A stretch of 34,267 nt of DNA, taken from positions 1-34,267 of the forward strand of contig CAZMSN010000016.1 in NCBI GenBank assembly GCA_964569015.1, read 5' to 3'. A program made the position numbers and the translations under genes. The DNA is from CAYQEC01 sp964569015 (GTDB taxonomy: Bacteria; Actinomycetota; Acidimicrobiia; Spongiisociales; UBA5794). Below the pieces are notes generated by a model. It was not told where the DNA came from. It worked only from the letters and a program-made list of their open reading frames with translations, and made no database searches. Of this stretch, positions 14,177 through 22,139 are shown piece by piece (positions within the stretch are counted from its first letter, which is position 1; each line of letters begins with the position of its first letter).

Positions 14177-15373
14177 TCAGAGCGACGCCAAGGCAGCGCC
14201 GACCAGCGCCGAAGCGGCTTCCCACGAGTACCGGGATCTCACCAGCTCCCAGCCGGCATCCGCCAGGGCACGCCCCCTCGCCGGATCGGCCACCAGCGCC
14301 ACCACGGCGTTCACCAGCGTCTCCGGGTCGTCGGCGAGGAGCAAGTGCGTGCCGTTCACGACGTCGAGACCCTCGGCCGCCTTCGGGGTGGCGACCACCG
14401 GGAGGCGGGCGGCGAACGCCTCGAGGAGCTTGAACCGGCTGCCGCTTCCCGATTGCAGAGGAGCCAGCATGAGATCGGCCTCCACCAACACCGGGACCAT
14501 GTCCTCGACCGGCCCGGTCACCCGCAGCTCGGGCACGGCTCGATGGGCCTCCATCATCTCGGCGGTGGGGTATCTCCCGGCGAGCCACACCTCGAACCTC
14601 TCGAGTCGGTCGCGCAGGGCCGGGACGAGCCGCTCGATGATCAGCGTCGCCGCTTGCCGGTTTGGCGGATACGAGAAGTCGCCCGGGAACACCAGCCGAG
14701 CCTCCCCGGGGTCGCGCTCCCGGCGCTGCGGTGGCCGCTCGGGCAACGAGAGGGCGTTGGGGATCACGGAGACCCCGTCACGACGTCCGTAGCGACCGGC
14801 GATGCTGTCACGATCGTTGTCAGAACAGACCCACACCTGATCGGCGGCGGCGACCATGGCCTGCTCGAGGCGGGTCGTGCGGCGTGTGAAATGGGAGCGC
14901 AGCACCCGCTCGGGAGGAAGCGTCGCCTGCTTCGCCAGCTGGTCTTGCAGGTCGGCTTCCACGTTGTGCTCGTTGAGGATCCAGCGGGCGCCGCCTGCCG
15001 TGGCCACGTCGACGTAGCCGCAGAGATAGAGTTGGTCGACGACCACCACGGCGGGACCGAAAGCGTCGACGGCGGCCGTGACGTGCTCTCTCAGCTCGTC
15101 GGTGAGGTAGGTGAGGGAGGGATCCCAATCCTCGTCACGGAGCCAGGAGAGGTCCCGGGCCGGATCAGGGAGCGTCGTCAGCTCCGCGGCGGCGGCAGGC
15201 TCGAACCAGGCGGATTCGGCAATGGCCGGACGGGCCCTGCAGACTTGGAGCGTGGCGATTCCGAGGGGGCCGTGAGCGGCGAGAGTGGCCGCGATCTGGG
15301 AGCTGCGAAGAGCGACACCGCCACGGGGAGGATCGTCGATCGAGAGGGTGAGGAGCAGGGTGCGGGCCGTCAC
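14177..15373 (-). CDS. Glycosyltransferase, GT4 type (last gene of the PqqD/HprK operon)
   Basis: A 398-residue GT-B glycosyltransferase. The N-terminal acceptor domain begins MTARTLLLTLSIDDPPRGGVALRSSQ. The C-terminal donor domain contains RLVFPGDFSYPPNRQAA, a block (EADLMLAPLQSGSGSRFKLL) with the usual E-x7-E region reshaped to SGSRFKLLEAFA, and PVVATPKAAEGLDV. This is the common sugar-transfer fold of GT4-like, PelF/GtfA-like enzymes using nucleotide sugars. The GTG start at 15373 overlaps the stop of the nucleotidyltransferase-like gene by 4 nt (GTGA). It converges with the GH3 gene. In this operon its acceptor could be a modified peptide or an exported glycan; this is inference. Confidence 0.88.
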   Translation of the reverse strand: MTARTLLLTLSIDDPPRGGVALRSSQIAATLAAHGPLGIATLQVCRARPAIAESAWFEPAAAAELTTLPDPARDLSWLRDEDWDPSLTYLTDELREHVTAAVDAFGPAVVVVDQLYLCGYVDVATAGGARWILNEHNVEADLQDQLAKQATLPPERVLRSHFTRRTTRLEQAMVAAADQVWVCSDNDRDSIAGRYGRRDGVSVIPNALSLPERPPQRRERDPGEARLVFPGDFSYPPNRQAATLIIERLVPALRDRLERFEVWLAGRYPTAEMMEAHRAVPELRVTGPVEDMVPVLVEADLMLAPLQSGSGSRFKLLEAFAARLPVVATPKAAEGLDVVNGTHLLLADDPETLVNAVVALVADPARGRALADAGWELVRSRYSWEAASALVGAALASL

Positions 15374-16419
15374 CTACGGCTCCGCGCTCGCAGTGCCCTG
15401 CGGGCGTATCTCCCAAAGTGCAGCAGACTCCCGGTCTCGTGCTGGGTCCTCCGGTACCGGTACCAGTGTCGCACGAGCGCCGAAGGCCGGGACCCGGGGG
15501 TGCCTCGGGCCCACAGGCGGTGCTCGGTCCGCTCACGCCGGGAGTGGAGCTCGGCGATGAGCGCCTCCACGACCTCGGGAGGAACAGGCAATTCGAGGGT
15601 CCGGCGCAGGTAGTCGAAGCCGGCGCCGACGCGAAGACCGCGCTGCAGCCGGCGGGCGACGGCGACGACCCGATCCCACTCGATCCGCTCACCACCCCTA
15701 CGAACCGCGGTGACGGCGTCTCCGATCCACCGCAGCTCGGTGGGGCGCCCGTGGCGGAGGCCCTCGAGCATCGACATCAGCAACGTGTCGGTGAGGGCCG
15801 GAATCGAGATGCGGGTCCCGGCGACCGCCTGTTGGTGGCGACCCTCCCAGAACGGTGCATCGGCCGCGTCGTTGGGGTGATCGGTGAGCACATGGCTCGT
15901 GAGGAGCACCTGGAGGCCGCGTCGATCGGTGGCCAGGACCGAGCCGTCACCGGGAGTGACGGTCAACCAACCTGCGGTGACGAGATGGGCGCCGGCCCGG
16001 GTGGGGGTCGCGTCGTACACGGCCAAGCCGGAACGCCCGATGTGACGCAGCCCGACGTCCGGATACGCCGCGGCCGCGATCGCCGCGCCTCGCACGAGCA
16101 TGCAATCGATTCCGGCGTCGTGGAGACGCCGCGCCGCCGCGCCGGCCGCGTCGATGAGGAGCTGATTGCGGTACCAGGATTGACGGGTGACTCCCACGAG
16201 CCGGTCGAGCAGCGGATCGGTTACATCGAGCCTCGTGAGGTTCTCCGTCAGGAGCGGGATCATCTCGACGGAGGCGTCATCGATGGCGTCGAGGTCGATT
16301 TGCCGGCTCCATTGCTCCCACGCTTCCAGTGCCGGCCCATCGGCGGCCAGGGCCGCCGTCACGAGCAGGAGATGATCGGGGCGGAGGCGCAGCCGGGTGG
16401 TGCTGTTCCGGCGGCTCAC
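15370..16419 (-). CDS. Nucleotidyltransferase-like protein (NTP_transf_5 type) lacking the acidic pair
   Basis: A 349-residue protein with the architecture of the nucleotidyltransferase family found beside PqqD-like and HprK-like genes in lasso-peptide and related clusters. The family landmark LLKGAA..A..YPD..LR.MGDIDLLV can be aligned to MLVRGAAIAAAAYPDVGLRH followed by IGRSGLAV. The two metal-binding Asp (DxD) are thus replaced by R-S-G, so classical nucleotidyl transfer looks unlikely. The remainder is helical with a basic tail (RYARRALRARSRR). The GTG start at 16419 overlaps the ABC transporter stop by 4 nt. It may be a non-catalytic scaffold or have a different chemistry. Family assignment is by motif only. 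Confidence 0.72.
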   Translation of the reverse strand: MSRRNSTTRLRLRPDHLLLVTAALAADGPALEAWEQWSRQIDLDAIDDASVEMIPLLTENLTRLDVTDPLLDRLVGVTRQSWYRNQLLIDAAGAAARRLHDAGIDCMLVRGAAIAAAAYPDVGLRHIGRSGLAVYDATPTRAGAHLVTAGWLTVTPGDGSVLATDRRGLQVLLTSHVLTDHPNDAADAPFWEGRHQQAVAGTRISIPALTDTLLMSMLEGLRHGRPTELRWIGDAVTAVRRGGERIEWDRVVAVARRLQRGLRVGAGFDYLRRTLELPVPPEVVEALIAELHSRRERTEHRLWARGTPGSRPSALVRHWYRYRRTQHETGSLLHFGRYARRALRARSRR

Positions 16420-18122
16420 GTCGCCGACCCCGGTGAATCTTGGACCCCGCTGCGAGTGGGACGCTCGTGGGCGACGTCCTCAGCGAGACAGCCACCGGCG
16501 ATCCGGTAGAGCCGATCGACGTGATCGACCACTCGCGGATGGTGGCTGATGATCAGCACCGCCGGTGAGTTGTCGAGGCGGGTGAGGTTGGCGAGCACTC
16601 GGCGCAGGGTGGCGGCGTCGAGGTGGTTCATGGGCTCGTCGAGGATGAGCAGCCGGGGATTACGCAGCAGCGCGCGGGCGATGGCGATGCGCTGGCGTTG
16701 CCCACCCGACAGCGTCTTGCCGTCGAAGGTGAGCATCTCGTCGAACCCTCCGTCGAGGGAATCGACGAAGTCGTTGACGGTCGCCAGGTGGGCAGCGGCT
16801 CGGATCTCGTCGTCGGTGGCATCGGGGAACCCGTAGCCGATGTTCTGGGCGACGGTGCCCGTGACGATCACGCCCTCCTGCGACACGACGCCGATCTGAC
16901 GGCGCAGGGTCGGCATGTCGATCTCGTCATATGGGACGCCGTCGGCGCTGAGATCCCCCTCATCGGGGCGGTAGAACCCGAGAATGAGGCTCACCAGCGA
17001 TGTCTTGCCCGAGCCGTTGGGCCCGGCGACCATGGTGACGATGCCGGGCTCCAGCTCGAAGTCGACGTTGCGCACGAGGGGCTCGTCGCCGTAGCCGAAG
17101 GTGATGTCGCGGCCCCGGATGTGCCCGACGAGATCGAGCTTGCGGGTGCCCGCGTAGGGGTTCTGGTCGGTCTCGTTGTAGAGATCGAAGAGATGGGTCA
17201 ATGCCTGGCGCCCTTCGATGATGGACGGGAAGGCGGCGAACGACGTGACCAGGGGGCCTCGCAGCAGGGCGAGGCCGGCGTAGTAGGCGAAGAGGTCGCC
17301 GAGCGTGATATGGCCTCTGGCGTACGTGATGCCGCCGATGACCAGGATCAGGGTCGCCGACAGCGCCAGGAAGGTCTGTTGGGTGGTGCCGTACAGCCCC
17401 CGCAGCCACGACATTCGGGCGTCCTTGTGCTCCAGCTCGGCGAGGTAGGCGTCCTGGCGGGCGATGTCCTGCTCCTCGGCGCCGCGGGTGCGGGTCAGTT
17501 CGATCGATCGCAGCGAGAACAGCACCCCGGCGCTGAACTCGCTGTACTTCTTCTGATACGCCTTGACGGATCGCTGCACCCGAGGGCGGAGCAGCCGGTG
17601 GTTCATCGTGAGCAGTGGGACGATGGTGAAGGTCACCACGGCCAGGAGCCAATTGATGCCGATGAGGATCGCCGAGATGCCGAGTGTCATCAGCACCGTC
17701 GGGAAGAACGTCGAGATGAGGAGGTCGGTCATCGAGTCGACCCGCTGAGTCTGCTGGACGATCTGATCGTGGATGAGCCCCACCTCGTGGCGGCGGTGGT
17801 AGTCGATCGAGACGTCGTGGAGCTTGAGCATCATGGCGTGGCGGATCTCCCGCGTCGCCGCCTTCGTCTCCCGGATCACGAGCCAGCGGCGGAGCAGGGT
17901 GACGCCGGCACTGGCGAGCTGCATGCCGACGAGCACGGCACCCACGGTGAGGATGCGGCTGGTGCTCTTGCTGGGGATGGCGTCGTCGAGCGCGTACTTG
18001 ATGACGAGGGGAACAGGAATCAACAGGGCGGCGCTGACGATGGCGAGGGAGATGACGACGCCGAGCATCAGGTTGGATTGGTGGAAGAAGTCTCGGTACT
18101 GTCGCCACGATCCGCGCGTCAT
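16416..18122 (-). CDS. ABC exporter, fused membrane and ATPase domains
   Basis: A 568-residue half-transporter with six membrane helices (about residues 15-310) and a nucleotide-binding domain (about 340-560). Visible motifs are Walker A GPNGSGKTS, the Q-loop region VVSQEGVIV, signature LSGGQRQRIAIARALL, Walker B RLLILDEPMNHLD with its catalytic Glu, and the switch His in IISHHPR. It would work as a homodimer exporting a peptide, lipid or glycan. No N-terminal C39 peptidase domain is present, so it does not itself cleave a double-glycine leader. The ATG at 18122 overlaps the GT2 stop by 4 nt (ATGA), which fixes the start. The context suggests export of the operon's product. Confidence 0.93.
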   Translation of the reverse strand: MTRGSWRQYRDFFHQSNLMLGVVISLAIVSAALLIPVPLVIKYALDDAIPSKSTSRILTVGAVLVGMQLASAGVTLLRRWLVIRETKAATREIRHAMMLKLHDVSIDYHRRHEVGLIHDQIVQQTQRVDSMTDLLISTFFPTVLMTLGISAILIGINWLLAVVTFTIVPLLTMNHRLLRPRVQRSVKAYQKKYSEFSAGVLFSLRSIELTRTRGAEEQDIARQDAYLAELEHKDARMSWLRGLYGTTQQTFLALSATLILVIGGITYARGHITLGDLFAYYAGLALLRGPLVTSFAAFPSIIEGRQALTHLFDLYNETDQNPYAGTRKLDLVGHIRGRDITFGYGDEPLVRNVDFELEPGIVTMVAGPNGSGKTSLVSLILGFYRPDEGDLSADGVPYDEIDMPTLRRQIGVVSQEGVIVTGTVAQNIGYGFPDATDDEIRAAAHLATVNDFVDSLDGGFDEMLTFDGKTLSGGQRQRIAIARALLRNPRLLILDEPMNHLDAATLRRVLANLTRLDNSPAVLIISHHPRVVDHVDRLYRIAGGCLAEDVAHERPTRSGVQDSPGSAT

Positions 18123-18802
18123 CCGGATGCACCTTCTCGTCTGCGATCGATGGAACGCTTGAGCGCTCGGAGGTACTCGGCGTGTTGATCCTCGCGGGTC
18201 GCTCTCCCGCTGTTGCCTTCGTGGAGACGACGGTAGACGACGGCATCGGCGACAGGCGACATCTCGAGCCCTGCCTCCCGTGCCCGCAGCTGCCAATCGA
18301 GTGCTTCTCCAGCGGTGACCGATCCGCCGAAAACGCCGATCCGAGCGAGGGCATCGCGAGTGAGCAGCAGCGTCGACGGAAGCGGGGCCGGATGCCTCCC
18401 GGGCCGGGCCGAGAGGCTGGATCGCACGCTTGGCGGGAGGTCGGGCGAGACGAACTCCTCGACGAGGCAGTACGCCATGTCGAGATCCGGATTGGCGTCG
18501 AAGGCAACAAGCTGGCGGCGCAGCTTGCCGTCGCTCCACACGTCGTCGGCGTCGAGGAAGGCGATCCATTCACACGTCGACTCGGTGACGCCTCGATTGC
18601 GCGCTGCTCCCACACCGGCGCGTTCCTGCCGGATCACCCGTACCCCGTTGAAGGCGGCTGCGACCTCGGCGGAGCGGTCGTCGGACCCGTCGTCGACCAC
18701 GATGATCTCCACCGGGGGGTCGTCGCCGATGCTCCTGATGGCCTCGCCGAGGTACCGCGCACCGTTGTGCACCGGGATGATGACGCTCACGAGGGCACTC
18801 AC
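18119..18802 (-). CDS. Family 2 glycosyltransferase
   Basis: A compact 227-residue GT-A enzyme. It opens with LVSVIIPVHNGARYLGEAI, then EIIVVDDGSDDRSAEVA, GVGAARNRGV and the metal-binding FLDADDVWSDGKL (DxD). A C-terminal acceptor block, GEALDWQLRAREAGLEMSPV, precedes YRRLHEGNSG. It transfers a sugar from a nucleotide donor; the acceptor is unknown. The GTG start at 18802 overlaps the upstream kinase stop by 4 nt (GTGA). The short length, with no membrane helices, points to a soluble or peripherally bound enzyme. Confidence 0.9.
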   Translation of the reverse strand: MSALVSVIIPVHNGARYLGEAIRSIGDDPPVEIIVVDDGSDDRSAEVAAAFNGVRVIRQERAGVGAARNRGVTESTCEWIAFLDADDVWSDGKLRRQLVAFDANPDLDMAYCLVEEFVSPDLPPSVRSSLSARPGRHPAPLPSTLLLTRDALARIGVFGGSVTAGEALDWQLRAREAGLEMSPVADAVVYRRLHEGNSGRATREDQHAEYLRALKRSIDRRREGASG

Positions 18803-19839
18803 GCCGGTCCTCCCGATCGCAGGAACTCGCTCACAGACTCGGCGACCCCTTCCGGCGGGCCGAGGTCGAGGTGGAAGGTGGGGACGCCGCGGGCGATGTC
18901 GGCCATGAACCGCAGTGCCGGACGCCCGGCTCCGGGGAGCTGGAACATCGTCGTCGGGGCGAGGGCGAGGAGCGAATCCGATGCTGAAGCCGGGCGGAAT
19001 CGGGAACGGTCGGAGTCGGTGACGTGGGGGAGTACCACCGCGTGCAGGGTGAGCTGCGGCACGACACGGTCCGGGAACGCCCGGCTCATCATCACGACGT
19101 GCTTGGACAGCTCGGGATCGTCGTTGACGATCCACTCCTCGAGCTGAGGCATGAGCCGGAGCGAGTCGTCGTCGAGCTTGCCGGATCCGTATGCGGAGTG
19201 GAGGGCGTCATCGGCTCCGACGATCACGTAGTCGTCGCCTAGGTACTCGAGTCCCGCGGTGGCGCACAGCAGTGCGGTCGTGGACTTGCCCGACCCTCCG
19301 GCCCCTGCGATGAGGATGCCGCCGCCGCCGAGCCCGACGCCGGCACCGTGAACGAACTGGCCTCCCGTCGTTGCGATGAACCACGGCAGGATCGTGCGCA
19401 GTGGGGCTGCGCTCATCCAGCCCGGCACCGAGGAGCCGGCGTCGATCCAGAAAACGGCTCGCCCCGATGCTCGGTCGAGGAGGCTGAGAGCACCAGGGTC
19501 GAACCGGTAGGCGATCGAGATGATGTCGGTGTCGGGGCCGCGAATCTCGCCGCCGTCGGGATAGTCGTCGAAGCTCCACGGGGTGGCGGGGAGAGGAACG
19601 CCGGTGGAGTCGCTGTCCCACAGCCGTACCTGGAGATCGACGCGCTTTCCGGGTTCGGTGGTCAGGTGCGCCAGGGCGGGCATGAGGCGCGGCTCGAGCG
19701 CGGACGAGAAACAGAGATCGACGGTGTGGCCCGCCAGCCGGATCGTGTGTACCACCGTGGCGGGCGCTGCCGCTTCCCACATAGACTCGAAGAAGGCGTC
19801 TGCGGGGCGGGCACTTCGTTCGGGGCGCTCTGGGCCCAC
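18799..19839 (-). CDS. HprK-like kinase (PqqD-associated)
   Basis: A 346-residue protein with a C-terminal P-loop domain: ILIAGAGGSGKSTTALL (Walker A at about 180-187) followed by GLEYLGDDYVIVG, the acidic pair that matches the catalytic region of HPr kinase. The N-terminal half (about 1-165) is unlike HprK and includes HTIRLAGHTVDLCFSS and VHGAGVGLGGGG just before the P-loop. Such HprK-related proteins sit beside PqqD-like genes in many clusters; in the paeninodin lasso cluster the homologue phosphorylates the precursor. The substrate here is unknown. I chose the GTG at 19839, which has GGAGG a few bases upstream and starts 13 nt after the PqqD stop; an internal ATG at residue 20 is an alternative. 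Confidence 0.82.
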   Translation of the reverse strand: MGPERPERSARPADAFFESMWEAAAPATVVHTIRLAGHTVDLCFSSALEPRLMPALAHLTTEPGKRVDLQVRLWDSDSTGVPLPATPWSFDDYPDGGEIRGPDTDIISIAYRFDPGALSLLDRASGRAVFWIDAGSSVPGWMSAAPLRTILPWFIATTGGQFVHGAGVGLGGGGILIAGAGGSGKSTTALLCATAGLEYLGDDYVIVGADDALHSAYGSGKLDDDSLRLMPQLEEWIVNDDPELSKHVVMMSRAFPDRVVPQLTLHAVVLPHVTDSDRSRFRPASASDSLLALAPTTMFQLPGAGRPALRFMADIARGVPTFHLDLGPPEGVAESVSEFLRSGGPA

Positions 19840-19852
19840 GGCGCCTCCCAGC

Positions 19853-20338
19853 TCAGCGGCGATCCGTCGGCCGGTGCGGCCAACCCGCTTCGGTGACGTC
19901 GTGGATCGGATCGAGCAAGAGCATCTCCTGCATGTCATCGAATCGGGTCACCGTCGGGGGTGCATACCCGCCGACATCGTCGGGGGAGTCTGCTGTCTTC
20001 GCGTCACGCCCGGCGCCGTCGGAACCGGCGTCGACGGCGGCGATGAGGTTCTCAGAGAGCAGCTCCCCGAGCCATGTCTCGAGATCGGTGCGAAGGTCCC
20101 CGTTGTCGATCTGGTGGCGCTCGCCGAGCCGGGCCGCGATAGCAGCGAGGCTGGCGCCGCGCTCCAGCATCGGCCAGATCTCGGCGCCGGCGCCTCCGAG
20201 CAGGTAGTAGGTGCCGGTCTCGAAGTTGATCAACACCACATCGTCATCGATCACCTCGCCGATGACGGTGGGCGTGTTTGCCCTCAGTGTCTGGTCCTGG
20301 TCCATCAGCTCGATCCAACCGTTGCTGCGCGGAGGCAT
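19853..20338 (-). CDS. PqqD-like (RRE) protein with a C-terminal YxxP-type tail
   Basis: A 161-residue protein. Residues about 15-102 form a PqqD-like RiPP recognition element: VLINFETGTYYLLGGAGAEI then WPMLERGASLAAIAARL and WLGELLSENLI. A Gly/Asp/Ala-rich linker (103-122) leads to a tail from Tyr125: YAPPTVTRFDDMQEML, then LLDPIHDVTEAGWP. The start of the tail (Y-x-x-P-x-V-x-x-F-x-D-M) resembles the leader motif that PqqD-like proteins bind in lasso-type precursors. The protein may therefore carry its own substrate or a docking peptide in cis. This is inference; the rest of the tail looks like a constrained functional motif. It is the first gene of the operon, with ATG at 20338. Confidence 0.8.
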   Translation of the reverse strand: MPPRSNGWIELMDQDQTLRANTPTVIGEVIDDDVVLINFETGTYYLLGGAGAEIWPMLERGASLAAIAARLGERHQIDNGDLRTDLETWLGELLSENLIAAVDAGSDGAGRDAKTADSPDDVGGYAPPTVTRFDDMQEMLLLDPIHDVTEAGWPHRPTDRR

Positions 20339-20353
20339 GGTTCGACCACCGAT

Positions 20354-20387
20354 GGGTCAATGTAGCAGGGCATTGTGGTACCCCAAC
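20354..20387 (-). promoter_or_regulatory. Candidate promoter of the PqqD/HprK operon
   Basis: Read on the minus strand, TTGGGG is followed after 16 nt by TACATT, about 17-20 nt before the PqqD ATG. The pairing is only a moderate match to consensus. Two CCCATCG copies flank it, a possible regulator half-site. The gap to the SDR gene upstream is only about 60 bp, so read-through from that gene is equally possible. Confidence 0.35.
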
Positions 20388-20397
20388 CCACGATGGG

Positions 20398-21180
20398 CTA
20401 CCAGCGCGGCGTGATGAGTGACATGCCTCGATCGACCGTCAGGGTAGCGCCGGTGATCCCTCCGGAGAGGTCGTCGTTGAGGAGAAACCACACCGCCTTC
20501 CCGATCTCGACCGGGTGGAGTGATATCTCGCCGAGGGGGGCTCCCCGGCTGTAGACGGGTTTTCCTCGCCGATCGGCGGCGACGCGGCCGGGAGCTACGG
20601 AGTTGACGCGGATTCCCGACGGCGCGGCATCGAATGCCAGTTCCCGCATCGCCATCGAGATTGCGGCTTTGGTGCTGCTGTAGCCGGGTTGTCGGCGGAG
20701 GATGTCCTGGTGGATCGAGGTGATGAACACGATCGAGCCGCGGCGGTCCTGTGAGCGGAACCGGGCCAAGGCTTCGCGGGTGAGGACGAGAGGCCCGAGC
20801 ACGTTGGTCTCGTAGACGGTGCGCATGGTGTCCTCGTCGAGGTCCATCGGCTCGCGGTCGTAGGGATCGAGCCCGACGTTGTTGACGAGGCCGTCGAGCG
20901 GCTGCGCGAGCCCGTCGAGGAGCGCGGCGACGGCCGCCGGGTAGCGGACGTCGGAGAGTACCCCCATCACCGTGCCGGCGGCATCGGCCTCGCCAACGAC
21001 GAGGTCGTCGAGGGCTTTCTGGTCGATGTCGGTTGCGGTGACCGTGGCCCCGGCTTCCGCGAGCACCCGAACGATGCCCCGACCCACCACGCCGGCGCCG
21101 CCGGTCACCAGGACGTGCCGGCCCGGCAGCGAGCCGGCGATGCCCTTGAGCTGGTCGTGGCGTCGCCGCAGGAATCTCAT
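20398..21180 (-). CDS. Short-chain dehydrogenase/reductase
   Basis: A 260-residue SDR with the Rossmann motif TGGAGVVGRG (TGxxxGxG), NNVG in place of NNAG, the active-site Ser in FITSIHQD, and YSSTK (YxxxK). The Asp after beta-2 (TATDIDQKAL) favours NAD(H). A C-terminal GGITGATLTVDRGM is typical. It oxidises or reduces an alcohol/ketone; the substrate is unknown. The ATG at 21180 was chosen because the residues upstream are Arg/Pro-rich and unlike the family. It lies just upstream of the PqqD-like gene on the same strand, so it could belong to that operon, though the link is weak. Confidence 0.9.
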   Translation of the reverse strand: MRFLRRRHDQLKGIAGSLPGRHVLVTGGAGVVGRGIVRVLAEAGATVTATDIDQKALDDLVVGEADAAGTVMGVLSDVRYPAAVAALLDGLAQPLDGLVNNVGLDPYDREPMDLDEDTMRTVYETNVLGPLVLTREALARFRSQDRRGSIVFITSIHQDILRRQPGYSSTKAAISMAMRELAFDAAPSGIRVNSVAPGRVAADRRGKPVYSRGAPLGEISLHPVEIGKAVWFLLNDDLSGGITGATLTVDRGMSLITPRW

Positions 21181-21212
21181 GCCGTTATGGAGACTAGGAG
21201 AAAGCCGAGAGG

Positions 21213-22139
21213 TCAGGAGCCCTCGCCCTCGACGACGACGGGCACGGCAAGGACGGTGACGGCGCCGCTTTCGCGAACCACGACCAACACCAGGGTGTGG
21301 GTTCCCTCGGCGAACGGATGGGCCGGGGCCCACATCACGTGGGCGAGTCCTTCACCCTCGAGCGTCTGCTCGACATCGAACCGGGCGTCGCCGTCGACGA
21401 TCACTCCGTTGCGCCCATCGGCGGCGCCGACCCACTCGATCGCCGACGTCGGGCTCAGAGGCTCGAACCCGAGCGTGGATCCGGAGCGCATCGATGGGAC
21501 GAACTCGCCACCGACGGACCCATACCATTCGACTCGCCATTCGCCGTTCTCGTGGACGGTCGGGATTGCGGATGTCGATTCCTCGACCATGCCTTCGACG
21601 GTGCGGGTCCCGCTGAGTATCACGACAACGGTCGGGGTCGTCGCGACGTCGATGGGTACACCGCGGAGGGTGGGGCCGGCATTCGCCCACGAGCCGAATC
21701 CCTCCTCCAGCTCGGTGACGACGGCATCGAAGCCGTCGCGTCCGATGCTCTGTCGTGAATGGTCGCTGAGCAGCTCCCAGGCGCCGTCGACGTCTCCGGC
21801 TGCCAGGGCGGCCACCCAATTCGAGGCGACATCGAGGGCATCGTTGATCGAGGGGCTCTCCGGTTCCTCCGCCTTTTCGGGAGGCGCTTCGGTCGTGGTG
21901 ACCGGGACCGCCGGTTCTGAGGCAGGGTCGCGGTCGCGGACGGCGCCCGGAATCCGGAGTGCCCCGATCAGGGTGATCGCAGCCACCACCACTGCCGATC
22001 CGGCAGTGAAACCGACGGCGATGCGATGGCGTCGGTGAGCACGGCGGATCCTCGGCTGCATCTGTTCCCAGACTCCCGTTTCGTCCACCGGCGGCGCAGC
22101 GTCGGCAAGGGCGCGCTCGAGCTGACTCTCGATTGACAT
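21213..22139 (-). CDS. Membrane protein paired with ECF sigma factor (possible anti-sigma)
   Basis: The 308-residue product has a cytoplasmic N-terminus of about 40 residues (MSIESQLERALADAAP, then VWEQMQPRIRRAHRRHR), one transmembrane helix (VGFTAGSAVVVAAITLIGAL), a Thr/Pro/Glu linker, and an external part. That part holds a helical domain (SNWVAALAAGDVDGAWELLS) and a C-terminal immunoglobulin-like domain (FEPLSPTSAIEWVGAADG). Its start overlaps the sigma factor stop by 1 nt (TGATG), the classic sigma/anti-sigma arrangement. The short cytoplasmic part would be the sigma-binding segment; no zinc HxxxCxxC motif is seen. The external domains could sense an envelope signal. Confidence 0.7.
   Translation of the reverse strand: MSIESQLERALADAAPPVDETGVWEQMQPRIRRAHRRHRIAVGFTAGSAVVVAAITLIGALRIPGAVRDRDPASEPAVPVTTTEAPPEKAEEPESPSINDALDVASNWVAALAAGDVDGAWELLSDHSRQSIGRDGFDAVVTELEEGFGSWANAGPTLRGVPIDVATTPTVVVILSGTRTVEGMVEESTSAIPTVHENGEWRVEWYGSVGGEFVPSMRSGSTLGFEPLSPTSAIEWVGAADGRNGVIVDGDARFDVEQTLEGEGLAHVMWAPAHPFAEGTHTLVLVVVRESGAVTVLAVPVVVEGEGS

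Noticed and set aside
16623..18188. Plus-strand frame of about 520 codons opposite the ABC exporter
   Set aside because: Low-information His/Glu/Asp/Val composition complementary to the transporter; no start signal.
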